Below are positions 1 to 8,755 of a stretch of 64,000 nt of DNA, one piece after another. Origin of the DNA: Alkaliphilus pronyensis (lineage in GTDB: Bacteria > Bacillota > Clostridia > Peptostreptococcales > Natronincolaceae); the NCBI RefSeq assembly GCF_009017275.1, contig NZ_WBZC01000026.1, positions 1 through 64,000 of the forward strand, given 5' to 3'. Numbering within the stretch: position 1 is the stretch's first letter; every line of letters starts with the position of its first letter. Position numbers and translations under genes: made by a program. The notes under the pieces are model-generated. The model did not search any database. It worked only from the letters and a program-made list of their open reading frames with translations, and had not been told where the DNA came from.

Positions 1-266
1 GTAAAATATAAATAATTTGAATTTTCTAAAAATATGTTTATTTTTTTATGGTTATGGTATATAATAAATATATAGAATCCGGTAGTTTCCTATCAGTCAA
101 TATTAGTTTTTTTAGTTTACTAAAGGTTAAATGTTTAGTTGTTGAAAGTATATTAATTAGTTGTTGTAAGTGAAAGGATGTTGATAATTAAAAATGTTAA
201 ATTCTAGTCCACCAAAGTCACAAGAAATTGATTGGTATAGCTACTTCCGATTCTATATAAGATAAA
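1..266. other. AT-rich left-edge region, no confident gene
   Basis: This stretch carries no recognisable gene. The only coding signal is a 23-codon reading frame on the plus strand (ATG at 194, TAA at 263-265). It has a weak AAAGGATG ribosome-binding-like site about 14 nt upstream, and it ends one base before a strong hairpin. It could be a tiny peptide, the remnant of a gene 3' end, or chance. Confidence 0.3.
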
Positions 267-309
267 CGGGTGATTTCATTATAAGAAATGAGATCGCCCG
301 CTATCATTT
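267..309 (+). terminator. Rho-independent terminator-like hairpin
   Basis: Two 14-nt arms (267-280 and 287-300) pair at 12 of 14 positions, with G-T wobbles at the others, around a short loop. A run of T follows shortly after on the plus strand (305-312). It would terminate plus-strand transcription entering from the left. On the minus strand it lies 25 bp beyond the small membrane protein gene and could serve that transcript too, although the T-run there is weak. Confidence 0.6.
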
Positions 310-324
310 TTTGATAATGTTAAA

Positions 325-492
325 TTATATTAAGCCAATTATAACTCCGACTACAAACAAAAAAAATGAACTAACCGTAATTATCACCTGGATTTTAGAC
401 CTTCTTGTTTGTTTTTTCAGCACCCTAAAAATTGGAGATAATATCCCTAGCACCATACCTACTAAACCAATTCCCATAAGTAACTTATCCAT
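325..492 (-). CDS. Small two-span membrane protein, coupled to the arsenate-reductase-like gene
   Basis: A 55-codon reading frame whose ATG overlaps the 3' end of the preceding arsC-like gene in the string ATGGATAA, an arrangement typical of translational coupling. The product has two hydrophobic segments (about residues 4-22 and 37-55) separated by a basic stretch KKQTRR, as expected for a two-span inner-membrane hairpin with the positive loop inside. I do not recognise a family. The coupling suggests it is made with the phosphatase/reductase-like protein, perhaps as a partner. A reading frame on the opposite strand is less plausible because it has no ribosome binding site. A hairpin lies just downstream. 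Confidence 0.6.
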   Translation of the reverse strand: MDKLLMGIGLVGMVLGILSPIFRVLKKQTRRSKIQVIITVSSFFLFVVGVIIGLI

Positions 493-895
493 TAATTTCC
501 CCTCTTTTAACTCTATTGATTAATTCCTCTACCTTATTCTTAATGATATCCCTTGTATTTCTAAAGCCTTCAATAGGTCCACCTGATGGGTCTTCTAGCC
601 CCCAATCCTCCTGATGCTTACATGGTACATATGGACAGGAAACATTGCATCCCATAGTTATAAGTATATCTATTTCTTCAGGAATATCACTAAGTAGCTT
701 TGGATAATGCTGACCCATATCGATTGAAGCTTCCTCCATCACTTGTACTGCTTCTGGCTTAACTTCAGGGTATTCCTCTGTACCAGCTGAATAAACCTCC
801 AATACATCATTACCTAAATGTTTGGCCCAGCCTTCTGCCATTTGTGAACGACAAGAGTTATGGACACATACAAAGGCTACAATCTTTTTCTTCAT
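485..895 (-). CDS. arsC: Thioredoxin-coupled arsenate reductase / low-molecular-weight phosphatase family protein
   Basis: 136 residues, the normal length for ArsC of the low-molecular-weight tyrosine phosphatase fold. The P-loop CX5R is present (Cys10 to Arg16, CVHNSCR). A second redox cysteine region lies at Cys83, Cys87 and Cys92, and the acid loop WGLEDPSGGP starts near residue 98. In the family Cys10 attacks arsenate and the later cysteines resolve the intermediate for thioredoxin. The start has a good site, AAAGGAG. No arsR, acr3 or arsB gene is adjacent, so arsenate specificity is inferred; a protein phosphatase role is the alternative. It overlaps the small membrane protein gene downstream and lies 83 bp after tdk. 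Confidence 0.8.
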   Translation of the reverse strand: MKKKIVAFVCVHNSCRSQMAEGWAKHLGNDVLEVYSAGTEEYPEVKPEAVQVMEEASIDMGQHYPKLLSDIPEEIDILITMGCNVSCPYVPCKHQEDWGLEDPSGGPIEGFRNTRDIIKNKVEELINRVKRGEING

Positions 896-978
896 GTTTG
901 GCGAACTCCTTTCATGCTAACAAATTCGAAATCTATTAATATTCTTAGTTACACATATGTATAGCTATAGCTTAGATG

Positions 979-1569
979 TTAGTCTTTTATTACTGTATGG
1001 CATTTTCTACATCTTGCTTCATAGTCTTCCTTGGCACCTACTAGAATAATTGGATCAGAATATTTAGCTGGCTTTCCATTTACTAATCTTTGTGTTCGTG
1101 TTGCAGGTAGCTTGCACACCATGCAAACTGCCGTTAGCTTACTAACGTGCTCTGCTATTGACATCAATTGGGGGACTATTTGAAAGGGTTCTGCTCTAAA
1201 ATCCATATCTAGTCCTGAGCAAATTATTCTCTTGCCATTATCTGCTGTCCACTGACAAAATTCAACTAAACCTTCATCAAAAAACTGAACCTCGTCTATA
1301 GCAAGAACATCAAACTCCTTGTCTTTAATGTATTCTCTTATATCTTGTGATGTGTCAACCGTTATACAGTCTGCGTGTTTACCATTATGGGAGGTTATAG
1401 TATCTTTACAATATCTATTGTCTATTCTAGGCTTAAATGCTATTACCTCTAATTCTGCAATTCTCGCCCTATTAATTCTACGTATTAGCTCTTCGCTTTT
1501 ACCTGCATACATTGGACCTACGATAACCTCAATACTTCCGTTCTTTGAATACTCCATTATATCGACCAT
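979..1569 (-). CDS. tdk: Thymidine kinase
   Basis: 196 residues, a type II thymidine kinase that phosphorylates thymidine to dTMP in the cytoplasmic salvage pathway. Visible features are the Walker A loop GPMYAGKS (18-25), the catalytic glutamate in DEVQFF (Glu93), and a zinc ribbon from Cys149, Cys152, Cys187 and Cys190. The first ATG is kept because AGGGGG precedes it at good spacing; an in-frame ATG four codons later has no better site. It follows rpmE and rho on the same strand, a gene order common in Clostridia. The rpmE terminator lies between, so tdk probably has its own promoter. Confidence 0.95.
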   Translation of the reverse strand: MVDIMEYSKNGSIEVIVGPMYAGKSEELIRRINRARIAELEVIAFKPRIDNRYCKDTITSHNGKHADCITVDTSQDIREYIKDKEFDVLAIDEVQFFDEGLVEFCQWTADNGKRIICSGLDMDFRAEPFQIVPQLMSIAEHVSKLTAVCMVCKLPATRTQRLVNGKPAKYSDPIILVGAKEDYEARCRKCHTVIKD

Positions 1570-1707
1570 TTTAAATCCCCCTAAAACCTATTCTTTATTA
1601 TGCCATCCTAAAGAATTCAACAATTACTTCTAAAAAACCTTCAATTAATACTAAATTATTTGCTTTTAGATAAAATTTGACACAGTGAAATAAAATTTGA
1701 AACAACG

Positions 1708-1745
1708 AAAAAATCAAGGCTAGAATTAATACTCTAACCTTGATT
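1708..1745 (-). terminator. Rho-independent terminator of rpmE
   Basis: Arms at 712-724 and 733-745 pair over 13 bp with one mismatch, and a run of six T follows on the minus strand (1708-1713). It lies 14 bp beyond the rpmE stop codon. Confidence 0.85.
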
Positions 1746-1759
1746 AATGTTTATATGGA

Positions 1760-1957
1760 TTACATTCCAAATTTTTTCTTGAATTTTTCTACACGTCCAC
1801 CCTTTTCAACTGACTTTTGCTTACCAGTGAAAAAAGGATGACAATCAGAGCAAATTTCTACTCTTATTTCTTTTTTAGTCGAACCAGTTTTAAATGTGTT
1901 TCCACATGCACAATGTACATCTACTTCTCTGTATTCTGGATGAATTTCCTTCTTCAT
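1760..1957 (-). CDS. rpmE: Ribosomal protein L31, zinc-binding type
   Basis: 65 residues from the chosen ATG at 1957. A GTG three codons upstream is in frame, but it forms part of the Shine-Dalgarno string GAAGAGGTG, so ATG is the likely start. The protein is the C-plus form of large-subunit protein bL31, with zinc-ligand cysteines in CACG (residues 16-19 region) and CSDC (about 35-38). It lies directly after rho, a common arrangement, and is closed by its own terminator. Confidence 0.95.
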   Translation of the reverse strand: MKKEIHPEYREVDVHCACGNTFKTGSTKKEIRVEICSDCHPFFTGKQKSVEKGGRVEKFKKKFGM

Positions 1958-2093
1958 TTTTTTCACCTCTTCTTTCCATATTACCTTATATATAAGTATG
2001 ATTATATATCAGAACTACCATTAGGCTAAATTAACTATTACATTATAGCATACAAGATGTTTAGGCGCAAGAAATAATTACATTAATGAAGCC

Positions 2094-3446
2094 CTAAATC
2101 TTTTTCTTAAACATTTCGACAAACATATAGTTTGATTTAGTTTCAACTAAAGAGCTTATAATTTTTTCTGTTACATCTTGCACACTGTTATTACTCATTG
2201 CTCTACGAATACTCCATATTGTTTCTAGCTCCTGCTGACTTAATAATAGTTCTTCCCTTCTTGTTCCAGACTTATTTATGTCTAATGCAGGGAAAATTCT
2301 TTTTTCAGATAGCTTTCTATCGAGATGAAGCTCCATATTCCCTGTTCCCTTAAACTCTTCAAAAATTACATCATCCATACGGCTACCAGTTTCTATTAAA
2401 GCAGTGGCAATAATAGTTAAACTTCCGCCATTCTCAAGATTTCTTGCTGCACCGAAAAATCTTTTGGGTTTATGTAAAGCACCAGGATCAAGTCCTCCTG
2501 ATAGAGTTCTTCCTGTAGGTGGTATGGTTAAATTATAAGCTCTAGCTAGTCTTGTTATACTGTCTAAAAGAATCACAACATCCTTGCCATGTTCTACAAG
2601 CCTTTGGGCACGGTTTAGAACCATTTCTGCAACTTTAATATGATGACTTGGTAGTTCATCGAAGGTAGAATAAACAACTTCACCTTTTATTGATCTTTGC
2701 ATATCAGTTACTTCTTCAGGTCTTTCATCTATTAATAGAACTATAATATCTATATCTGGATAATTTGTAGCAATGCTGTTGGCAATTTTTTGAAGCAATA
2801 TTGTCTTACCAGCCTTTGGAGGAGCTACAATCATCCCCCTTTGTCCCTTCCCAATTGGTGCAATTAAATCAATTAACCTTGTTGATAGCTCTTTATTATT
2901 TAATTCAAGATTAATTCTCTCTTGGGGATATATTGGAGTAAGGTCTTCGAAATTTGGTCGTTTTGTTGCCGAGTCTGGATCTAATCCATTAATTTTCTTG
3001 ACATATAGAAGGGCTTTAAATTTTTCACCACTTTTTGGGGATCTGGTTATTCCAGTAATTTTATCACCTGTTCGCATGTTAAAGCGTCTGATTTGTGATG
3101 GAGATATATATATATCATCGTCACTAGAAAGGTAATTTTCTCGTCTTAAGAATCCATATCCATCGGTATGGGTTTCCAATATTCCATCTGCAATATTGGC
3201 TTCTTCACCATCTGGTATTTCGTCAGATAGATGGTCTGGTAGCTGGTTATATTTATTGTTTTTTGTGGGCTTTTCTTTAACCTGTGGTTTATCAGCCTTT
3301 AACTCTTGCTTATTCTCTTGCTTCTGTTTTTCAATCCAATTTATTAGTTCTTCCTTACGGTACTTTGTTGTGCTTTTCAATCCCATGTTCTTGGCAATTT
3401 CCCTTAAATCATTTATTTTTAAAGACATTAAGTTTGGTTCACTCAA
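2094..3446 (-). CDS. rho: Transcription termination factor Rho
   Basis: 450 residues. An N-terminal Rho_N helical domain (about 8-45) is followed by a charged linker, then the cold-shock-like RNA-binding domain with GYGFLR (96-101). A hexameric RecA-type ATPase begins at the Walker A motif PPKAGKT (209-215). The start codon is TTG, chosen because AGGAGGTG lies 5 nt upstream; the next ATG, six codons on, is too far from that site. Rho unwinds RNA from polymerase at unstructured C-rich sites. It is preceded by glpX and followed by rpmE. The Lys/Gln-rich linker (41-65) is typical of Firmicute Rho length variation. Confidence 0.97.
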   Translation of the reverse strand: MSEPNLMSLKINDLREIAKNMGLKSTTKYRKEELINWIEKQKQENKQELKADKPQVKEKPTKNNKYNQLPDHLSDEIPDGEEANIADGILETHTDGYGFLRRENYLSSDDDIYISPSQIRRFNMRTGDKITGITRSPKSGEKFKALLYVKKINGLDPDSATKRPNFEDLTPIYPQERINLELNNKELSTRLIDLIAPIGKGQRGMIVAPPKAGKTILLQKIANSIATNYPDIDIIVLLIDERPEEVTDMQRSIKGEVVYSTFDELPSHHIKVAEMVLNRAQRLVEHGKDVVILLDSITRLARAYNLTIPPTGRTLSGGLDPGALHKPKRFFGAARNLENGGSLTIIATALIETGSRMDDVIFEEFKGTGNMELHLDRKLSEKRIFPALDINKSGTRREELLLSQQELETIWSIRRAMSNNSVQDVTEKIISSLVETKSNYMFVEMFKKKI

Positions 3447-3554
3447 AACTACACCTCCTAAACTCTCTGAAATATTGAGGAGAGTTTCTCCCCCCTATAT
3501 TAACGAGATTCTATCATTTTTACCAATATTAGTCAACATGTTTTATCAAAATAG

Positions 3555-4514
3555 TTAATATGCGTAGCTGGGCTTTTTATTTAGCTTATGAATAGTCTCT
3601 ACAAATCGTATAGTACCAGTCTCTGATCTCATAACCACTGAGTGGGTTCTTGCAGTATCTTTTTTGGGATATACTACTCCCTTTAGTAATTCTCCATCAG
3701 AAATTCCTGTTGCAGCAAAGTAAACTTCATTTCCTTTAATTAAGTCCTCCATATATAGAATCTTATCTACATCTATGCCCATTTTTATGCACCTACTCTT
3801 TTCTTCATGGGTATAGGGAACTAGTCTACCTTGGAACTCTCCCCCCATGGATTTAAGAGCTGCTGCTGCAATAACGCCTTCTGGTGCTCCCCCAATACCT
3901 AATAGTATATCCACTCCTGTATAATCGAAGCAAGTAGCCAATGCTGCTGCCACATCTCCGTCTTTGAAGAGCTTAATTCTAGCACCTGCGTCTCTACAGG
4001 CTCTAATTATTTCCTCGTGTCTAGGTCTATCAAGCATTGTTACTGTTAAATCTCCGACCTTCTTATTTAAAGCCTCTGCTGTTGCTTTAAGATTTTGATG
4101 TATTGGGGCATCTAGTTTTATTCTTCCTGCAGCCTTTGGCCCAACTGCTATTTTATCCATATACATGTCTGGAGCATTAAGTAGACATCCCCTAGGGGCC
4201 ATTGCCACTACTGCAATAGCATTTGGAAGTCCCTTTGCAACTGAATTTGTTCCTTCTACTGGGTCTACTGCAATATCAACTTTAGTGCCACATGCACCAA
4301 CCACTTCTCCTATGTATAGCATAGGAGCTTCATCCATTTCTCCTTCACCAATTACAACTACACCCTCTATATTTATTGTATCAAACATTTTTCTCATGCC
4401 ATCTACTCCAGCTTGATCTGCAGCAATTTTGTCTCCCCTACCCATGTGCTTAGCTGCACCTAAAGCCGCTGCTTCAGTAACCCTTACTAAATCAAGAGCC
4501 AGATTTCTATCCAT
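3555..4514 (-). CDS. glpX: Fructose-1,6-bisphosphatase class II, copy A
   Basis: 319 residues, the normal length for GlpX, which hydrolyses fructose 1,6-bisphosphate to fructose 6-phosphate with divalent metal in gluconeogenesis. Motifs seen are GEGEMDE (56-62), DPVEGT (84-89), DRPRHEEII (162-170), GDVAAA (186-191) and GIGGAPEG (206-213). All metal and substrate positions look intact. It lies just upstream of rho. A second glpX follows 415 bp upstream in the same direction, so the two are tandem paralogs. This copy has the plain C terminus, without the extension found in copy B. Confidence 0.95.
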   Translation of the reverse strand: MDRNLALDLVRVTEAAALGAAKHMGRGDKIAADQAGVDGMRKMFDTINIEGVVVIGEGEMDEAPMLYIGEVVGACGTKVDIAVDPVEGTNSVAKGLPNAIAVVAMAPRGCLLNAPDMYMDKIAVGPKAAGRIKLDAPIHQNLKATAEALNKKVGDLTVTMLDRPRHEEIIRACRDAGARIKLFKDGDVAAALATCFDYTGVDILLGIGGAPEGVIAAAALKSMGGEFQGRLVPYTHEEKSRCIKMGIDVDKILYMEDLIKGNEVYFAATGISDGELLKGVVYPKKDTARTHSVVMRSETGTIRFVETIHKLNKKPSYAY

Positions 4515-4539
4515 AATATTACCTGCCTTTTTAAAAAAT

Positions 4540-4929
4540 AATTTATGATTTTAAATTTTTTCATTTACTATGTTTTAATGCTTAATTTTATCTTTAACGC
4601 TTCTATCTTTTGTTTTTTCTTTGCATTTTTCAATTTTTAATTTAGTGCTTTAATGTTTTGCTTTTTTCTTTTTATTTCAACGTTTTCTCTTAACTTTAAT
4701 TCTTAACTCTTAATTCATAACTCATAACTCTTAATTTTTAATTATGTCTTCTTGTTTTCCATTTTCAACTTTCTATTTTCTTTAAGGTTTATCATTTTCA
4801 ATTTTCAATTTTCAACTTTCCATTTTCAACTTTCCATTTTCAATTTTCCATTTTCAATTTTCAATTATGATTTTTAACTCTTAACTCTTAACTCTTAACT
4901 TTTAATTTTTAATTTTTAACTTTTAACTT
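4540..4929 (-). repeat. Purine-rich heptad repeat tract 1
   Basis: The whole gap between the two glpX genes is low-complexity DNA. Read on the minus strand it is built of 7-nt units such as TTGAAAA, TTAAGAG and TTAAAAG, clearest at 4796-4925. The first unit contains the stop codon of the upstream glpX. The tract shares longer phrases with other tracts: GTTAAGAGAAAACGTTGAA (4676-4694) and TAAAGCACTAAATTAAAA (4635-4652) recur in tract 5, and a phrase at 4731-4753 recurs in tract 3. It is therefore a dispersed repeat family and not only slippage. No promoter or gene was seen. Confidence 0.8.
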
Positions 4930-5934
4930 TTAATCATGTCTTCTATGTTTCTCTAATATATTTATCATTGTCTCATTTTTATCTAAACGATGAATTGCTT
5001 CGACAAATCTGATAGTTCCTGTTCTTCCCCTCATAACTACAGAGTGGGTTTGCGCTTGATTATTTCCTAAATATATAACACCCTTTAGCAGATCCCCTTG
5101 GGTGATGCCTGTTGCTGCAAAGAAACAGTCTTCACTACTAACTAAATCATCAAGTGTCAAAATCCTATGAACATCTTGCTCTGTTAATCCTAATTCACTA
5201 CATCTTTTCCATTCTTCTTCACTCATAGGGTGTAGCTTCCCCTGCATATCGCCACCTAAGCATTTTAGGGCAGCTGCTGCTATTACACCCTCGGGTGCCC
5301 CTCCAATACCCATTAAAATATCTACGCCTGTTTCTTCAAAGCCTGTAGCCATTGCAGCAGCAACATCTCCATCGCTAAATAGCTTTATTCTTGCGCCGGC
5401 TTCACGCACCTCACTTATTATTTCTTGGTGTCGAGGTCTGTCCTGTATAATAACTGTTATATCTTCTATATTTTTATCCAATGCATTGGCAACCGCCTCT
5501 AGATTTTCTCTAACGGAAGCATCTATATTCACTACTCCTTTAGCCTTTGGTCCAACTGCTATTTTCTTCATATATGTGTCGGGTGCATGTAGCAGGCATC
5601 CCTTAGGTGCTATTGCAACAACTGCAATTGCATTGGGTAACCCCTTGGCTATAAGGTTGGTCCCCTCTAATGGGTCAACCGCAATGTCAACTTCAACGTC
5701 ACTTCCTTCACCACACCCTACTTCTTCTCCAATATATAGCATGGGAGCTTCATCAAGCTCTCCTTCACCAATAACTACAGTACCTTTTATTAATAGGCTT
5801 GCAAAGGTGCTCCTCATTCCGTCTACAGCAGCTTGGTCTGCTCCTTCTTTATCACCTCTACCCATATAGGAGGCCGATGCCAATGCAGCTGCTTCCGTAA
5901 CCCTTACTAATTCTAGAGATAAGCTTCTATCCAT
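4930..5934 (-). CDS. glpX: Fructose-1,6-bisphosphatase class II, copy B
   Basis: 334 residues and clearly paralogous to the downstream copy. It has the same motifs, GEGELDE (56-62), DPLEGT (87-92) and GIGGAPEG, with a three-residue insertion before DPLEGT. It has a longer C-terminal tail ending MINILEKHRRHD, after which the stop codon sits inside the heptad repeat tract. The last codons resemble a phrase found inside other tracts, so the tail may have been reshaped by the repeat. Retaining both copies suggests either gene dosage or different regulation; one may prefer another bisphosphate such as sedoheptulose 1,7-bisphosphate, but nothing in the sequence decides this. Confidence 0.93.
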   Translation of the reverse strand: MDRSLSLELVRVTEAAALASASYMGRGDKEGADQAAVDGMRSTFASLLIKGTVVIGEGELDEAPMLYIGEEVGCGEGSDVEVDIAVDPLEGTNLIAKGLPNAIAVVAIAPKGCLLHAPDTYMKKIAVGPKAKGVVNIDASVRENLEAVANALDKNIEDITVIIQDRPRHQEIISEVREAGARIKLFSDGDVAAAMATGFEETGVDILMGIGGAPEGVIAAAALKCLGGDMQGKLHPMSEEEWKRCSELGLTEQDVHRILTLDDLVSSEDCFFAATGITQGDLLKGVIYLGNNQAQTHSVVMRGRTGTIRFVEAIHRLDKNETMINILEKHRRHD

Positions 5935-6012
5935 TTAAACTTCCTCCTTAGTTTAACAAAAGAAAAATTTCTGCTTAATTAAGTACTTATAAACACTATT
6001 TATTTGGCTATA

Positions 6013-6131
6013 TAAAAAACTTAGTTCAAATGGAGCTTTTACTCCATTTAAATTTAGCTCCACTAATTTAGAAGCCTTGTGGTAATTGTAGCCCTTTTAA
6101 TAAGCCGATGCAATAGTAACGCTGCTGATAT
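6013..6131 (+). repeat. Palindromic repeat element, decayed copy C
   Basis: A degenerate copy of the 120-nt element seen intact at 15200-15319 and 35449-35568. It keeps the left end AACTTAGTTC, a weakened first hairpin around TGGAG and CTCCA, and the right end GCTGCTGATAT, but many stem pairs are lost. It sits between glpX copy B and the terminator of the metabolic operon. The rest of the 5935-6341 gap shows nothing else except that terminator. Confidence 0.6.
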
Positions 6132-6266
6132 AAAGCAAATTAGGTTATACTAGTACTATATTAATAATATACTATTAAGCTATAATTCTCAACCGTATTA
6201 TATCACATGTATAGTATTATATAACATTTGAAGCTGAAATGACTTTGTAACTCATTTTCTATAGAC

Positions 6267-6301
6267 AAAAAAGAAGATATAGAAGGTTATTCTACATCTC
6301 C
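6267..6301 (-). terminator. Terminator of the liv/KASIII/CoA-transferase operon
   Basis: Arms at 6273-6284 and 6290-6301 form a 12-bp stem (with G-T pairs) around a 5-nt loop, followed on the minus strand by six T (6267-6272). It lies 40 bp beyond the CoA-transferase stop. Confidence 0.85.
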
Positions 6302-6341
6302 TTAGATGTATTGAAATTATACTATAGGGGAATTTATTTTT

Positions 6342-7673
6342 TTACCATATTCTATTCTTTTTAGCTTCAAAGCTTAGCTCATCCCTAAAGTCTGGATGCG
6401 CTATGCTAATTAATCTCTCAACTCTTTCTTTAATTGTCCTACCCCTCAGCCTAACTATACCGTATTCAGTTACCACATAATCAACATCATTTCTGGATAA
6501 GCTTACTGCTGCACCATGCTTAAGCATTGGTACAATCTTAGATATAGTGACTTTTTCTCCTTCCTCATTTTTTACCTTTGTTGTTGAATATAAGGCAATA
6601 AATGACTTTCCTTCTGAACAATTTTGTGCCCCTACTGCAGTGTCTGTCTGTCCACCAGTACCTGAAAATTGCATAGACCCGATTGACTCGGAAGCACACT
6701 GCCCAAACAAATCTACCTCTATTGAAGTATTAATGGAAACCATTTTATGGTTTTGACCAACAATGTATGGATTATTAGTCCATTTTCCGTACTTTAATAT
6801 TACCGATGGATTATCATCTATAAAATCATACAGCCTTTGGCTTCCTAGTGCAAAGGTAGCTATTGATTGACCACGGTATATTGTTTTGTGGGAATTATCA
6901 ACTGCCCCACACTGGATAAGGTCCACCATGCCATCTGTAAACATTTCAGTGTGAATTCCTAAGTGTTTCTTGCTTTTTAATGCTTTAGCAACTGCATTAG
7001 GTATACCTCCAATTCCAAGCTGAATCGTAGATCCATCCTCCACCATCTCTGCTATAAACTCGCCAATTTTTTGATCTTTATCATTAATGGGTACCTCTGG
7101 AAGTGTTGGTACCTTATAATCTGACTCTACAATAACATCTATCTCACTAATATGCACCAATGTGTCACCAAAGGTTCTAGGCAATTTAGAGTTAACAACT
7201 GCAATAACATAAGCCCCTTCATCAATTGCTTGTCTTTCATAAGTCGTGCCTAATGATAAGCTTAAATATCCGTGCTTATCCATTGAGGCACAGGTACATA
7301 ATAGTACCAGTCGTCTATTATCCCTTGCATATAGTCGTTTTGTAAAGGAGCTATGAAGGTGCTGAGGAGCAAAGGAAACATTGCCAAAATCATGGGCTTT
7401 TCTCATAACAGGGGAGTAAAACCACCCTGCTGTAAATATTGTATCTGAATAATGGGGATTTTTTATAAATTCATAGTCCCTCATAGGTAAACAATTGCTT
7501 AATTCACATCCCCTAACTCCATATTCTTTAATTTTGTGTAACTTTTCTAAAAGAGGAATAGGTTCACTTCCTGCCATTGCAGCAATTATAAAGTCCTTTG
7601 ACTTAATAGTTTTTAGTGCTTCATCTATTGTTTTTATCTTACTTTTATAAGCTCCATTAGCATTTACTGTCAT
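6342..7673 (-). CDS. Acetyl-CoA hydrolase / 4-hydroxybutyrate CoA-transferase family protein
   Basis: 443 residues, family I-type CoA-transferase of the acetyl-CoA hydrolase/transferase group. The conserved GIGGIPNA (220-227) and the catalytic glutamate in HTEMFTDG (Glu243) are present, as is GTGGQ in the C-terminal half. In this family the glutamate forms a glutamyl-CoA thioester and moves CoA between acyl groups, usually with acetate or acetyl-CoA as partner. It is the last gene of a nine-gene operon, 14 bp after the KASIII-like gene. It would activate, or recover the energy of, an acid handled by that enzyme. The substrate is unknown: 4-hydroxybutyrate, butyrate or propionate are all possible. 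Confidence 0.85.
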   Translation of the reverse strand: MTVNANGAYKSKIKTIDEALKTIKSKDFIIAAMAGSEPIPLLEKLHKIKEYGVRGCELSNCLPMRDYEFIKNPHYSDTIFTAGWFYSPVMRKAHDFGNVSFAPQHLHSSFTKRLYARDNRRLVLLCTCASMDKHGYLSLSLGTTYERQAIDEGAYVIAVVNSKLPRTFGDTLVHISEIDVIVESDYKVPTLPEVPINDKDQKIGEFIAEMVEDGSTIQLGIGGIPNAVAKALKSKKHLGIHTEMFTDGMVDLIQCGAVDNSHKTIYRGQSIATFALGSQRLYDFIDDNPSVILKYGKWTNNPYIVGQNHKMVSINTSIEVDLFGQCASESIGSMQFSGTGGQTDTAVGAQNCSEGKSFIALYSTTKVKNEEGEKVTISKIVPMLKHGAAVSLSRNDVDYVVTEYGIVRLRGRTIKERVERLISIAHPDFRDELSFEAKKNRIW

Positions 7674-7687
7674 TATGCTATCCTCCT

Positions 7688-8707
7688 TTATGAACTACCC
7701 CATTTTATTGTACATGCATCCCATGCATAGCCTATACCTGCACTAACCCATACCACAATATCACCATCCTTAACTTTTCCTTCTGCTAAAGCAAGGAAGG
7801 TAGAAAGAATTTGATCAATTTGCCCAATATGACCATAGTTTTCAAGATAAATTGATTTTTCCATATCCACCCCTAACTCATTCATTACATATTGATGTGC
7901 TGAAGGTTTCATATGGAGCATTGCTACGTAACCTATATCACTTCTTGTATAGCCACTTGCTTTAAGGCTTTCATCAATAACCTTTAAAAAATTTGGCATG
8001 CTTTTTTCTCCTAAACCCCTTTTCATATGTTGGGGGTCTAAAACATCCAATGATTTTATTCCAAAATCAATATTTTCTTTAGTTAATGGATTTATAGTTC
8101 CTCCATATTTTACTGCAACATCCCTAGAAAAGGATCCATCAGTTATTATATGGGATTCAAGTAACAGGTTTTTCCCGTAGTTTTTCTTGAGCAGGATAGC
8201 TCCTCCACCAGCTGCTAGATTAAACATAAAGGTAACTCTTTCATTTTTATAGTCAATAAAATCTCCATTTCTATATCCTCCAGCTATTAATACCGTATTA
8301 ATGTTTTTATCTGACTTCATCAAAGCTTTTGCAAGCTTCATTGCAACTACTGTAGTGCCACATCTTTGTGCTACATCAAAGGCCCATGCATTGTAGGCTC
8401 CAATTGCCTCTTGTATATATATCCCTGTGGTTGTTAAAGGATATTCCTTGTGTTCTTCTCCTATTGATATTATTACATCAATATCAAGGGGATTAGTGTT
8501 TGTTCTATCAAGACAATCTAGGGCTGCCTTTACTCCCATTTCCATAGTTCCATCTTCTCTACCTGGTATTGGTTTTTTATTGAATCCAAATTTGTTTTTT
8601 ATGACATCAACTGGTATTCCCGATTGATTTGCAATTTCTTCAGCAGTTTCATAGGTATCAGGAATATAAATACCCATACCTACGATACCAACATCTATAT
8701 CCTTCAT
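7688..8707 (-). CDS. KASIII/FabH-like thiolase-fold enzyme
   Basis: 339 residues with the thiolase fold of 3-oxoacyl-ACP synthase III and HMG-CoA-synthase-like enzymes. The nucleophilic cysteine is Cys116 (AQRCGTT), and the likely histidine is His265 in LHMKPSAHQ. Where FabH has the asparagine of YGN, this protein reads YGH (His293), so the usual Cys-His-Asn triad seems altered. The glycine-rich GGGA loop (167-170) is kept. It is unlikely to be the housekeeping FabH: no fatty acid genes are near, and the operon is an uptake and catabolism type. It may condense or, in reverse, cleave a beta-keto acyl compound. The exact reaction is not known. Confidence 0.75.
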   Translation of the reverse strand: MKDIDVGIVGMGIYIPDTYETAEEIANQSGIPVDVIKNKFGFNKKPIPGREDGTMEMGVKAALDCLDRTNTNPLDIDVIISIGEEHKEYPLTTTGIYIQEAIGAYNAWAFDVAQRCGTTVVAMKLAKALMKSDKNINTVLIAGGYRNGDFIDYKNERVTFMFNLAAGGGAILLKKNYGKNLLLESHIITDGSFSRDVAVKYGGTINPLTKENIDFGIKSLDVLDPQHMKRGLGEKSMPNFLKVIDESLKASGYTRSDIGYVAMLHMKPSAHQYVMNELGVDMEKSIYLENYGHIGQIDQILSTFLALAEGKVKDGDIVVWVSAGIGYAWDACTIKWGSS

Positions 8708-8755
8708 GGCATTACCTCCTATTGAAAATTAAGGAAACCTACTGAGAGTTAAAGA

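Noticed and set aside
311-523. 70-codon plus-strand frame
   Set aside because: It is antisense to the coupled small membrane protein gene and has no ribosome binding site.
4796-4925. Possible CRISPR or minisatellite
   Set aside because: The 7-nt units have no spacers, and the same phrases recur in other gaps, so it is a simple repeat tract.
7688-8707. Housekeeping FabH of fatty acid synthesis
   Set aside because: No fab genes are nearby, the operon is of transport and CoA type, and the YGN motif is altered.
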